From: Oscillatoria sp. SIO1A7
GTDB lineage: Bacteria > Cyanobacteriota > Cyanobacteriia > Cyanobacteriales > Laspinemataceae
Direction of reading: 5' to 3'
DNA: 64,000 bases
Assembly (NCBI GenBank): GCA_010672965.1
Contig: JAAHFN010000015.1
Span: 1-64,000 of the forward strand
Positions 8,294 through 16,299 of this stretch are shown piece after piece. The stretch's first letter is position 1, and every line of letters begins with the position of its first letter. A program made the translations under genes and the position numbers. The notes below the pieces were generated by a model. The model saw nothing but the letters and a program-made list of their open reading frames with translations. It did no database searches and was not told the DNA's origin.

Positions 8294-8618
8294 GGAGAGA
8301 CAAGTTTTAGAATTGGTTTTACTGCTGCTGAAAAACGAGCTTGACTCGCGAAAAAAGGAGCGGCTATCTCGAAAGGCTGGCGCATCGGAAACTGGGGCAG
8401 ATGCATTGGAAGCCGCAGAGGTCGCTTTGGGCAAGGCAGTGGCAGAGAGTTTGCAAGATTTGATAGTCGAAGTTAGTAGCGATCGCGAAGACGAGCTTCC
8501 AATAAAAGATCTAAACGATGCGATCGACGCTTGTGCGAAAATAAAAAAAGACGCCCCCCAGGATGCAGCGGCAGTTTTGCCTTTAATGAACGCATTGCAA
8601 AGCCTCCGTCGTGGTTAA
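8283..8618 (+). CDS. hypothetical protein, 111 aa
   Basis: ATG 8283 overlaps the end of the subtilase gene in another frame, implying translational coupling. The protein is wholly helical in appearance: a Leu-rich first helix (QVLELVLLLLKNEL), a Lys/Arg/Glu-rich middle, and a C-terminal helix pair. No family recognised. The overlap suggests a partner, regulator or chaperone of the protease, which is inference. Confidence 0.6.
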   Translation: MSSKERQVLELVLLLLKNELDSRKKERLSRKAGASETGADALEAAEVALGKAVAESLQDLIVEVSSDREDELPIKDLNDAIDACAKIKKDAPQDAAAVLPLMNALQSLRRG

Positions 8619-8623
8619 TTTAG

Positions 8624-8995
8624 GATGGGGAAGGAGTGGGAGAGAGTGGGAATGAGTGAGAAGGAGTGGGAAGGAGTGGGAGGGAGTGGGAAGGAGTGGG
8701 AGGGAGTGGGAGGGAGTGAGAAGGAGTGGGAAGGAGTGGGAGGGAGTGGGAAGGAGTGGGAGGGAGTGGGAAGGAGTGGGAGAGAGTGGGAGGGAGTGGG
8801 AGAGAGTGGGAGAGTGGGAGAGTGGGAAGGAGTGGGAGAGTGGGAAGGATTAAACAAATTTCTCACCTCATCTTTCCCCCTCTCACCCCATCCCTCCCCA
8901 TCCCTCCCCCTCTCACCCCATCCCTCCCCATCCCTCCCCCCCTCTCACCCCATCTCACCCCATCTCACCCCATCTCACCCCCTCCCTCCATATAA
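8624..8995. repeat. two-armed tandem repeat with A/T core
   Basis: GGAGTGGGAG-type units (8624-8850) lead to the core GGATTAAACAAATTTCTCACC (8848-8868), then CATCCCTCCCC/TCTCACCCC units to about 8990. The right arm supplies the C-terminal codons and stop of the minus-strand gene that ends at 8965. Confidence 0.9.
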
Positions 8996-10596
8996 TAGGA
9001 GCTAACCGTTTCCCGGGATACGGCATTTTTCTGCAAAGTAGCAAAGTTGCGCCGAACCGTCTCTACTTCAACTCCGGTCTGTCCGGCAAAAGGGACAAAA
9101 TCAGCGGAGATAGTAGCCTCTTGAGTCAGAGCGAGCCAGTTGATGGGAGTTGCTTCTGCACTAGCAATGTCTTTGCTTGGATACAGCATGCGAAAGGGTT
9201 TGCCCGCCGCATCAAAGGCAGCGAGAACTCGATGTAAATGCGGTTCGTTCAGTTGGGCGATGATGTTGGCAAATATAAGTGGCGCAGTGGCCGTTAGCCG
9301 TTGGATCGCTTCCTTAGATGCGAACAGAGGTGGCAACTGCGATCGCCCTTCATATACATCGCATTGGAGAAAGTCAAAGGAGCGATCGTTCTCGCGCAAA
9401 AACTCCTCTGCCTCTGCCTGGACAATTTCTAAGCGACCCGCATCTATATAATGCTGCACCATCGGAAAGAAAGTCAGGCAGAGCCGCAGGATAGTCGGAT
9501 CCACTTCTACCACTGTTAAGTGCAGGTTGGGAAAACAGGCCAGACTCATTGCTATACCGGCTCCGCAACCGAGTCCCAAAACCAAACCCGAAGCCTCGGG
9601 CTGAAGGCAACCGACGAGAAGAAAGCCAGCGGCAAAGAAGTTATTGGAGATCGGTCCGGGACCAGAGCGAGAAGCGGATTCCCATTCATTTGCCCCAGGC
9701 TGTTTATAAACCCGGCCTTGAAGTTGCGCCTCTATCCACAAACTGCGAGTTTCTGAATCGTCAATAATTTTTATAGTGCCGAACCGTCCCGCCTCTTCCG
9801 CCATAACCACAGTTCCTTCCCGGTTCAAACTGCGCCATAGTTCGTAGGTTGTGCCGGCTTCGCGGAATCGGTGGAGCTGAAATAGCAGATATGCTTTGTT
9901 AGCTAGGGATTCCAAATGCTCGGGATTGCGCTTTATTGCCTCATCGTATGCTTCCAGGCTTTCTCGGTAGCGCTCCTGGCGGCTGTAGATAGTACCCAAA
10001 TTGTAAAAAGGCAAAAAGAATTGCGGAAAGAGAACGGTTAGAGATTGATTAATCGTAGTCGCCGCATCCAGTCTTCCCTGGTGCAGGGCTACCTTGGCCG
10101 CTACTAGCTGTTCCTGTAGAAAAGGATCCGGGAGGATTCCCCGGGCTTCCGCCTCGGCGATCGCCTCCCCCGCTTCGGGTACTGTGGAACCAGCTCCGGC
10201 CATAAGATTATTCAAGACAAAGATAATGTAGTTCTTATAGCCACAAGAACAAAGCTTTGGCAAACTCACGAAAAAGACCGAGCCCAGTTGCAAAGGGATG
10301 GGGTGAGATGGGGAGGGATGGGGAGGGATGGGGTGAGAGGGGGAGGGATGGGGAGGGATGGGGTGAGAAATTTGTTTAATCTTTCCCACTCTCCGACTCT
10401 CTCCGGCTCCTTCCGACTCCTTCCCACTCTCTCCGACTCTCTCCCACTCCTTCCCACTCTCTCCCACGGGAGTCGATGCCCCGCAGGCGACGCAAGGGTA
10501 ACTGTTGTAGAGAGATAACAGTTCAGCTTCAGATGCCGGTCGATAGGCATCTTGGATCGTAAGTCCAGCCCGGGAATTGAAATTAGTTGGTTTCAT
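8965..10596 (-). CDS. TPR plus SAM-dependent (spermidine-synthase-like) protein with repeat-derived insert
   Basis: The open frame is 543 residues. After in-frame Met 132 (position 10203) come TPR-like helices (FYNLGTIYSRQERYRESLEAY) and then a Rossmann domain with VLGLGCGAGIAM and VVEVDPTILRLC, as in spermidine-synthase-like methyltransferase folds; substrate unknown. Residues 1-43 are ordinary sequence with PCVACGAS, but about residues 44-105 only translate the two-armed repeat at 10288-10470, and the last residues (EGGGEMG) translate another array. The true start may be 10203, leaving the 43-residue N-terminus as remnant or separate peptide. It lies downstream of the sigma/coiled-coil pair. 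Confidence 0.65.
   Translation of the reverse strand: MKPTNFNSRAGLTIQDAYRPASEAELLSLYNSYPCVACGASTPVGESGKEWERVGESGKESEGAGESRRVGKIKQISHPIPPHPSPSHPIPPHPSPSHPIPLQLGSVFFVSLPKLCSCGYKNYIIFVLNNLMAGAGSTVPEAGEAIAEAEARGILPDPFLQEQLVAAKVALHQGRLDAATTINQSLTVLFPQFFLPFYNLGTIYSRQERYRESLEAYDEAIKRNPEHLESLANKAYLLFQLHRFREAGTTYELWRSLNREGTVVMAEEAGRFGTIKIIDDSETRSLWIEAQLQGRVYKQPGANEWESASRSGPGPISNNFFAAGFLLVGCLQPEASGLVLGLGCGAGIAMSLACFPNLHLTVVEVDPTILRLCLTFFPMVQHYIDAGRLEIVQAEAEEFLRENDRSFDFLQCDVYEGRSQLPPLFASKEAIQRLTATAPLIFANIIAQLNEPHLHRVLAAFDAAGKPFRMLYPSKDIASAEATPINWLALTQEATISADFVPFAGQTGVEVETVRRNFATLQKNAVSRETVSSYYMEGGGEMG
10285..10475. repeat. two-armed tandem repeat inside an open frame
   Basis: The reverse orientation of the 8.6-kb array: GATGGGGTGAGATGGGGAG units, core GGTGAGAAATTTGTTTAATC (10362-10382), then CTCTCCGACTCTCTCC-type units. 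It keeps the frame of the surrounding minus-strand gene open. Confidence 0.85.
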
Positions 10597-10627
10597 GGCG
10601 ATCTCTGCTAGAAAGAAATTTAAGATG

Positions 10628-10770
10628 TTATATCGAATCCGGTTAATCGCCCTAAAAACAAATCGAGCTTCCCGTAGGACAGGCGTCCCTCCCCGAAAAT
10701 AAGGACAGGTGGGACGCCCGTCCTACGGAGGGTTCCAAATTCTGTGGGTAATTAACCGGATTTGATATAG
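10628..10770. mobile_element. MITE family 1 copy
   Basis: Element 10631-10767 (137 bp), with ends TATCGAATCCGGTTAA and TTAACCGGATTTGATA and the internal GTAGGAC(A/G)GGCGTCC palindrome. The target duplication is imperfect (TTA left, TAG right). It separates the coiled-coil gene from the TPR/SAM gene. Confidence 0.8.
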
Positions 10771-10870
10771 CACTACCGATTAATGTGTTTGACAACAAAT
10801 GCGCTCTTTGTGCGTATGGCAGGACTAATGCTGACTGCTGAGCAGTGACAGCTAATCGCTTACTGCTATA

Positions 10871-11335
10871 TTAGATTTTTCCGAGTTCTGCTCGAATTGT
10901 CTCCATAGCTTGCTCCATGTCTTTGTGGGTCAAGCGAATGGCTTCGGCCATTTCCGATTGAACTATGACAGCGGCCTGGGAAACTCCTTCGGTTTTGCGC
11001 ATGACTTCGCTCTTGAGCCGCTCCACTTCTCGGAGAGTTTGTGCTTGGGTTCGAGAAATTGCCTCTTCGGCTTCCCGAGTTTCCCGAGCCTCCTCATTTT
11101 GGACTGCCGTTGCCGTCTCTTCCACTGTATTTTTATTAGTTTCGCTCTCCTGTCTTGCTAGCTCTATTTGTTGGGCGATCGCTTCTTTGGATGCCCGAAC
11201 TGCTTCTAGGAAGGCGGCTTTTTGCTTGGCGATTTCTTCGCGAGTTATTTTCCTTATTTCTCGCGCCGCTTCTCGTTGTTTGGCGATCGCTTGTTTAGTA
11301 GCTTGAGCTTGCTCTTGTTGCTGTGGTGTACTCAT
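10871..11335 (-). CDS. coiled-coil protein, 154 aa
   Basis: An almost entirely helical, highly charged protein rich in Ala, Glu, Gln, Lys and Arg, with heptad character throughout (KQREAAREIRKITREEIAKQK and onward); it contains no Cys and no transmembrane segment. I do not recognise a family. It starts 6 bases after the sigma-factor gene stops, so the two are almost certainly co-transcribed and translationally coupled. That placement makes a regulator of the sigma factor, such as an anti-sigma or scaffold, plausible but unproven. Confidence 0.75.
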   Translation of the reverse strand: MSTPQQQEQAQATKQAIAKQREAAREIRKITREEIAKQKAAFLEAVRASKEAIAQQIELARQESETNKNTVEETATAVQNEEARETREAEEAISRTQAQTLREVERLKSEVMRKTEGVSQAAVIVQSEMAEAIRLTHKDMEQAMETIRAELGKI

Positions 11336-11341
11336 TATGAA

Positions 11342-12073
11342 TTACTCCAGATATTTTTTGATACGGTTTCGCAGAAATTTGCGGGCTTGTTGAACTCGCT
11401 TGCGAGCATTATCTTTAGAAAGGGAGAGAGTTTCGGCGATGTCGCTGTAGGATAGATCCTCGCAGCAGCGCAGAATAAATGCTTCCCGCAGTCTCGGCGA
11501 CAATTCGTCAATTGCCCTATCTATCGATTTTTGCAATTCTTGGCGCAGCAACTGGCTTTCAGCCGATTGTAAGAGTGCTATTTCTATCTGGCGATTTACG
11601 ATCGCAGTTTGCTTTAAATGCTCTAAGTCTCTTGTTTCTTTCTCCTGTTTGCGACATTTATCGACAAAATAATTGTAAGCTAGCTTCGCGAACAATGCTT
11701 GGCAGCTATCTATTTTTTTATCGTAGGCTGGTAACTTGTTGCAGGCTAGCAGAGATGCTTGACTCAAGAGGTCTTGAGCATCGTCAACGTTCCCGTTTGT
11801 CAATCGCAAGCAATAGCGGTAAAGGAAGTCTTTGTGAAGCAGCCACAGCTCCCAAAAAGCAATGCGATCGCCTTGTTTCAGACGCTGGAGCAAGGCTTTT
11901 TCAATTGCTTTTATTTCTGCCTTAATACCCTCATTACTGAGAGCATTGTCTAGGCTGCGAATTTGCCTGCTATCGATTGTGCCCCTTGATTGTAACATCC
12001 GTTTTATTTGAGATGAGCAATTAACAAGCAAATAGATTGTCAAATTCATGTGAGGTTGCCACCGGCGAAGCAT
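11342..12073 (-). CDS. ECF-like RNA polymerase sigma factor
   Basis: A 243-residue sigma-70-family protein. After about 80 helical residues, region 2 is visible as ELWLLHKDFLYRYCLRL, DDAQDLLSQASL and LFAKLAYNYFVDKCRKQ; region 4 as IDELSPRLREAFILRCCEDL, YSDIAETLSLSKDNARKRV, QQARKFLR. There is no region 1.1 or 3 of normal size, so it is of the extracytoplasmic-function type. Internal Mets (residues 9 and 26) are alternative starts. First gene of the minus-strand group sigma, coiled coil, TPR/SAM. Its target promoters are unknown; the nearby R-body-like cluster is a candidate because such loci often carry sigma factors. Confidence 0.8.
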   Translation of the reverse strand: MLRRWQPHMNLTIYLLVNCSSQIKRMLQSRGTIDSRQIRSLDNALSNEGIKAEIKAIEKALLQRLKQGDRIAFWELWLLHKDFLYRYCLRLTNGNVDDAQDLLSQASLLACNKLPAYDKKIDSCQALFAKLAYNYFVDKCRKQEKETRDLEHLKQTAIVNRQIEIALLQSAESQLLRQELQKSIDRAIDELSPRLREAFILRCCEDLSYSDIAETLSLSKDNARKRVQQARKFLRNRIKKYLE

Positions 12074-12185
12074 CCCAATATGGAAGTTCCCGTTGCGATC
12101 GCCGAGACTGTCGAAGGGATGCTGTCGCCCCTACCTACCCGATCGCGTATTACACTTATTTGAGAAACGCTATATTGGCGATCTA
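12074..12185. repeat. dispersed palindromic repeat family 5
   Basis: Contains GGGATGCTGTCGCCCCTACC and ends TATTACACTTATTTGAGAAACGCTATAT. The same sequence recurs near 18695 and twice at 33740-33920, always intergenic. It overlaps the putative promoter region of the sigma gene. Confidence 0.7.
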
Positions 12186-12188
12186 TCT

Positions 12189-12981
12189 TAGGACTTAGGC
12201 AAAAAGTAGCAGGCGCAACGACTTAGGGAATTCCAAAAAATAAATTACCCAACCCGTAGGACGGGCGTCCCGCCTGTCCCAGACAGCGGACAGGCGGGAC
12301 GCCCGTCCTACGGGTTGCGAGGGAGAGATATTTATTTGCAAATCCTTACTTCGTGCTTAGCGCTATATATAGCGCTAGATCTGACGGTTGCGTAAGTCCT
12401 GAAACATTTATACCCGCTCGATAAAGTTTGTTGCAAGAGGTAAAAAGTAACCTAATTACTTCCTGTAGGGTCACTTTTTACCTCTGAAATAGGCAAACAG
12501 TCAGACAAAAATAGTCACAAATCAGTCGATCGCAGGGGACCATATATCGAGGATCGCCTGCGAGGGATTTTTGACTTGAATCAAGAAAATGCAATAATAT
12601 TATCTGGCGAAATTAACTTTATCTCTAATTCTCAGTGCTAAAAGGAATCGTTATCTTATAAACTTGCAATAAATATAACACTAAAAATTAATCCTTGCGC
12701 TCTAAACCCCCCTTCGGGAATGGGATAGAGAGTGGCAAAAGCACGGGGGACCGAGTGCGCTAGGGATTTTGAGTTAGGACTTAGGCATCAACGCTAAATA
12801 TAGGGCTTGTATCCCTGGATACAAGCCCTATATTTAGCGTTAAATACGACTTGAAAGCCTAAGTCCTGTTTAGTGTGAGCGCGATCGGCGATTGTGAAGT
12901 GTAAAAGGTGACCTCTTTTTTGGTGCGATTCTGAAATACTGCCCCTTTCGCTAGAAAAAACAAGTAATTATTTCGTCCTTT
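12189..12981. repeat. intergenic block of palindromes, no gene seen
   Basis: A family 2 frame (AGGACTTAGGCA at 12190, TGCGTAAGTCCTG near 12390) encloses the family 1 core palindrome at 12252-12316. A 12-bp inverted repeat GAGGTAAAAAGT/ACTTTTTACCTC lies at 12438-12487. A family 2 copy at 12776-12868 has 25-bp perfect inner arms (AACGCTAAATATAGGGCTTG...). No coding sequence or convincing promoter found. Confidence 0.75.
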
Positions 12982-14296
12982 ATGACTATTGAAGAAGTCT
13001 TGGTGCTAATCAGTGCCAAACGTTGCCAAAATTTAACTCCCCTGCAAAAGGCCATCTTGCACCAAACTTGGGAGGGACTCACCTACTCGGAAATGGCAGC
13101 AGCATCTTACTATGGGGAGGATTACCTAAAGAAAGTTGCCGTTGGCTTATGGCGGTTGCTTTCACACTTATTTAACGAGCCGATTTCCAAAAAGAACTTT
13201 CGTTTGCTTCTGGAACATCGCCCCCTGACCCCGGAAGAGGAAAAGTTGGTTGCTGCTTCGGGCGACCCCGACCGAGCAAATATTATTGAGTTTTCTAACG
13301 GTCCGCTTGCCCTAAATTCCCCTTTTTACATCCAGCGATCGCCTATTGAGGAGCTTGCTTATGCGGCGATCGCCAAACCGAGGGGTTCGCTGCGACTCAA
13401 AGCGCCCCGGCAGATGGGAAAAACTTCTCTATTAGTGCGGATTCTAGGTCGCGCCCGGGAGCTTGGCTTTCGCACGGTATCCTTAAACTTGCGGGAGGCC
13501 GATCTCGCAGTCTTTAGTAGTTTGGATCGGTTTTTAGCTTGGTTCTGTGCCGCCGTCACCCGCAAGCTGCAATTACCCAGCAACGCGAGCGATCGCTGGA
13601 TTGATGCCTTGGGCAGCAAAAGTAACTGCAGCGCCTACTTTGAAGACTGCGTGCTATCGGCGATCGAGGAACCTTTAGTTTTAGCCTTGGAGCAAATAGA
13701 CGAGCTGTTTTTCCAACCAGAAGTTGCTCAATTTTTTTGCTTTGCTGCAATCTTGGCATGAAGAAGCAATCTATGGTAATATGGCGAGCGAACTTTGGCA
13801 AAAGCTGCGCCTAGTTATCGTTCAATCCACAGAAGTGGAGCTTCCCATAGATGCAAAGCGATCGCCCTTCAATATCGGTCTAGACCTTGACTTGCCGCCA
13901 TTTCGTGCTGGGCAGGTAGAGTCCTTAGCGCGATGCTACGAACTGTATCTATCAGCGGATAAAATCGAGCAGTTGATGGAGTTAGTCGCCGGCCATCCTT
14001 ATTTAGTGCAGCTAGCATTCTATTGCCTCGCCCAAGAGAAGCTGACTTGGGAAGAACTGATGCAAAACGCTGCCACGGATGCGGGAATATATCACAAGCA
14101 CTTGCAGCGACTATTAGGGAATCTCAACGCGCATCCCGATCTGGCAGCAGCTTACCAGCAGGTAGTGCAGGCAACTGAACCAGTCAATTTGGAGCGGCAT
14201 TTAGCGTTTAAATTACGCGGGATGGGATTGGCCAACCTGCAAGAAAATGCCGTCACCCCCAGTTGTCAGTTGTATCGACAGTATTTTCTGCATTAA
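12982..14296 (+). pseudogene. vMAP/AAA_35-type ATPase, frameshifted
   Basis: The N-terminal 75 residues (LTPLQKAILHQTWEGLTYSEMA) match the helix-turn-helix domain of vWA-MoxR-associated proteins, followed by an AAA-like domain beginning FYIQRSPIEELAYAAI with a P-loop variant APRQMGKTS (residues 141-149). The first frame ends at 13761. The protein continues in the +1 frame from about 13739 (ALLQSWHEEAIYGN) to 14296, with the expected C-terminal helices. The shift coincides with a run of seven T at 13732-13738; six T would give a continuous AQFFALLQSWHEE. Either a pseudogene, transcriptional slippage or a sequencing error. Related proteins belong to STAND-like conflict systems. Confidence 0.75.
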
Positions 14297-14335
14297 AAAA
14301 ATAGACGTTAGCAGGGAAAAGCCTCCCGATACTAA

Positions 14336-14430
14336 CAGGACTTAAGTATGCCCGGAAAGCCAATAGCACTCTCTTGGGGTCAACGGCCGTTGACCCCTAC
14401 CACTCTCTGGCTAGTTAATGCGTAAGTCGT
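14336..14430. mobile_element. MITE family 2 copy
   Basis: Begins CAGGACTTAAGTATG and ends TGCGTAAGTC, with an internal GGGGTCAACGGCCGTTGACCCC palindrome. The right terminus is degenerate (GTCGTAA). Confidence 0.65.
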
Positions 14431-14815
14431 AACTACATCCGGGTCGTAAAGATAGTTTTCGAGGAGCCCGCTCGCCCGAAAACGGGTCTTTCCAAAACGG
14501 ATTTGGGCAGTGGCTTTTGCTTTTCGCTGTAGGAGAGATAGCATTCGCTACCTCTCCTCGGCTTCCGCATTATCGTCCAATGCCTAATGCGCTCCTGAGC
14601 CTGTCGAAAGACCCAATGCCCAATGTCCAATGCCCAATTCCCAATTTTATCCTGAGCCTGTCGTAGGCGTAGCCCGCCCTCCGGGGCGTAGGGGCCCAAT
14701 GCCCAATGCCCAATTTTATCCTGAGCCTGTCGTAGGCGTAGCCCGCCCTCCGGGGCGTAGGGGCCCAATGCCCAATGCCCAATGCCCAATGCCCAATGCC
14801 CAATGCCCAATATTA
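14431..14815. repeat. STRR array with two-fold insert
   Basis: CCCAATG heptamers (14577-14815) include two identical copies of a roughly 70-bp segment (TTTTATCCTGAGCCTGTCG...CCGGGGCGTAGGGGC, starting near 14643 and 14713). No gene seen. Confidence 0.8.
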
Positions 14816-15415
14816 TTAATATAATGGCAAATTCAAGCAAAATCCAGGTAATAGGTTTTCGCCGGATAACTCGGCGGGCAGATCGCACAGTTCCACCTCC
14901 TCTCCCGGGCGGTAAATCTCTGCTTGTTGCTGTTGGGGGTTAATCAACCATGCCAATTGCACTCCTGCATCAATATATTCTCGCATTTTGGCACGCAAGG
15001 TTTCTAAAGAATCTGTTGCCGACCTTAGTTCTATAACAAAATCTGGTGCGATGGGAGGAAACTTCCGCCGTTGTTCTGGGAGCAATGCTTCCCAGCGTTC
15101 CCTTGCAATCCAAGCTGCGTCGGGAGAGCGATTCTCCTACGGAGACGCTTCGCGAACGCCTCCATTGGGCAACTTAAATATAGTCGAAGAGCTGAAAGTG
15201 TAGCCCAGGCCGGTTTGCCGATTCCAGATTCCCAATTCGATAATTAACTCTGCCTCTCGATTTCCACTTTCTCCTCCGACAGGTGACATGATAATTAATT
15301 GTCCACTTGCAGTTCGCTCTAATTTAATTTCGCGGTTATTTTGACAGACTTGGTAAAATTGTTCTTCTGTCAGATTAACCTTATCTAAGTTTAATGTCCA
15401 ATAAGTCATAATCAT
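14816..15415 (-). pseudogene. Uma2 family (DUF820) endonuclease, interrupted by in-frame TAG
   Basis: A PD-(D/E)XK Uma2-type gene in which both halves lie in one reading frame: residues 1-92 (from MIMTYWTLNLDKVNL to FKLPNGG) and, after the stop, NRSPDAAWIARERWEALLP, APDFVIELRSATDSLETLRAKM, YIDAGVQLAWLINPQ. The stop is TAG at 15137-15139, inside a short repeat reading GTTCGCGAAGCGTCTCCGTAG that looks inserted between LPNG and NRSPD without changing frame. Total length (about 199 codons) is otherwise normal and the catalytic core ELRS...D..AWLI is intact. Probably inactive unless the stop is read through. Confidence 0.8.
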
Positions 15416-15595
15416 ACATATACTTGCAATTGCTTAAGCAATCTTAAATAGGATGCAATTGAGAAACCCGGTTTCTTGAAGAAACCGGGTTTCTGGCTCC
15501 GGTTCGGATCGTAACCCATTTAGGATCGCTATATCTATATTATATCGTGCTAGTCTTCTTGTTGCTATACTTCCAGTAGAATATAAGTAGCCGCC

Positions 15596-16008
15596 ATGAC
15601 TCTCAAAGAACGACTACTCCAAGAAATCGAGGCATTGCCAGCGGAGCGACTAGCTGAGGCGATCGCTCTAATTCAATCCCTACAGAAAAAACCATCTCCA
15701 ACCTCCCCCCAGTCTTTCCTTGCCCACCTCAAAACCATTGGCACTTGGGCAGGGGACGACTTATATCATGCCTGGTTAAATACCCACAAAAAAAATTTGT
15801 AATATCCCGTAGGACGGGAGCAGCGAAAAGTCCATACCAGCCCAAGCGGACAGGCGGGACGCCCGTCCTACGCAGAGTTTGACTTTTTTGAGGCATTCAA
15901 ACCGACATGATATTAGAGGAATGTCTCGAAGCGGTCAAAGAGTCCCGTGGCCATGCAGAATTTAATTACAGCCCCAATCCTTTTGCAGACTTTGCAGACA
16001 AAAAATAG
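15596..16008 (+). pseudogene. antitoxin-like (DUF2281-type) gene split by MITE
   Basis: Codons 1-56 (15596-15763, MTLKERLLQEIEALP...GTWAGDDL) are followed by a family 1 MITE. The frame resumes at 15916 with EECLEAVKESRGHAEFNY and stops at 16008. Removing 15764-15915 (element plus one TTA copy) gives an unbroken 86-residue protein containing GTWAGDDLEECLEAV, a motif I know from cyanobacterial DUF2281-like antitoxins. As it stands, translation runs into the element and stops at 15802 after 12 foreign residues. No toxin gene is adjacent; the neighbouring Uma2 gene is also broken. Confidence 0.8.
15761..15915. mobile_element. MITE family 1 inserted in antitoxin-like gene
   Basis: Element 15764-15912 (149 bp), ends TATCATG and CATGATA, internal arms GTAGGACGGGAGC and GACGCCCGTCCTAC, flanked by a perfect TTA duplication (15761-15763, 15913-15915). 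Confidence 0.9.
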
Positions 16009-16299
16009 CGATCGCTCCACGCAGACCCTGGCAAAAGCGATCGCCCATTCATATTAAATCCAGTTAATTTGTTCCGAAATTTTGTAGTAGATTTAGGACA
16101 TTTAGGATAAGGTATTTTTCCCTACACCCTACACCCTAAACCCTACACCCTAGAGTAAATGTAGGTTGGGTTGAACGGAGTGAAACCCAACTATACCAAT
16201 CGTTGCGTTGGGTTTCGTTCCCGGGCCGCTCCCTACAATTTCAAGCTAGACAGTCCAGTAGTCTTGCTAAAAGCTGACCGCTGACCGCTGACTGCTATA
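16009..16299. repeat. intergenic repeats, no gene seen
   Basis: ACACCCT heptamers (16121-16152) and a copy of the GTAGGTTGGGTTGAA...AACCCAAC repeat (16161-16245). It precedes the 3' end of the minus-strand RTX gene. Confidence 0.7.
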
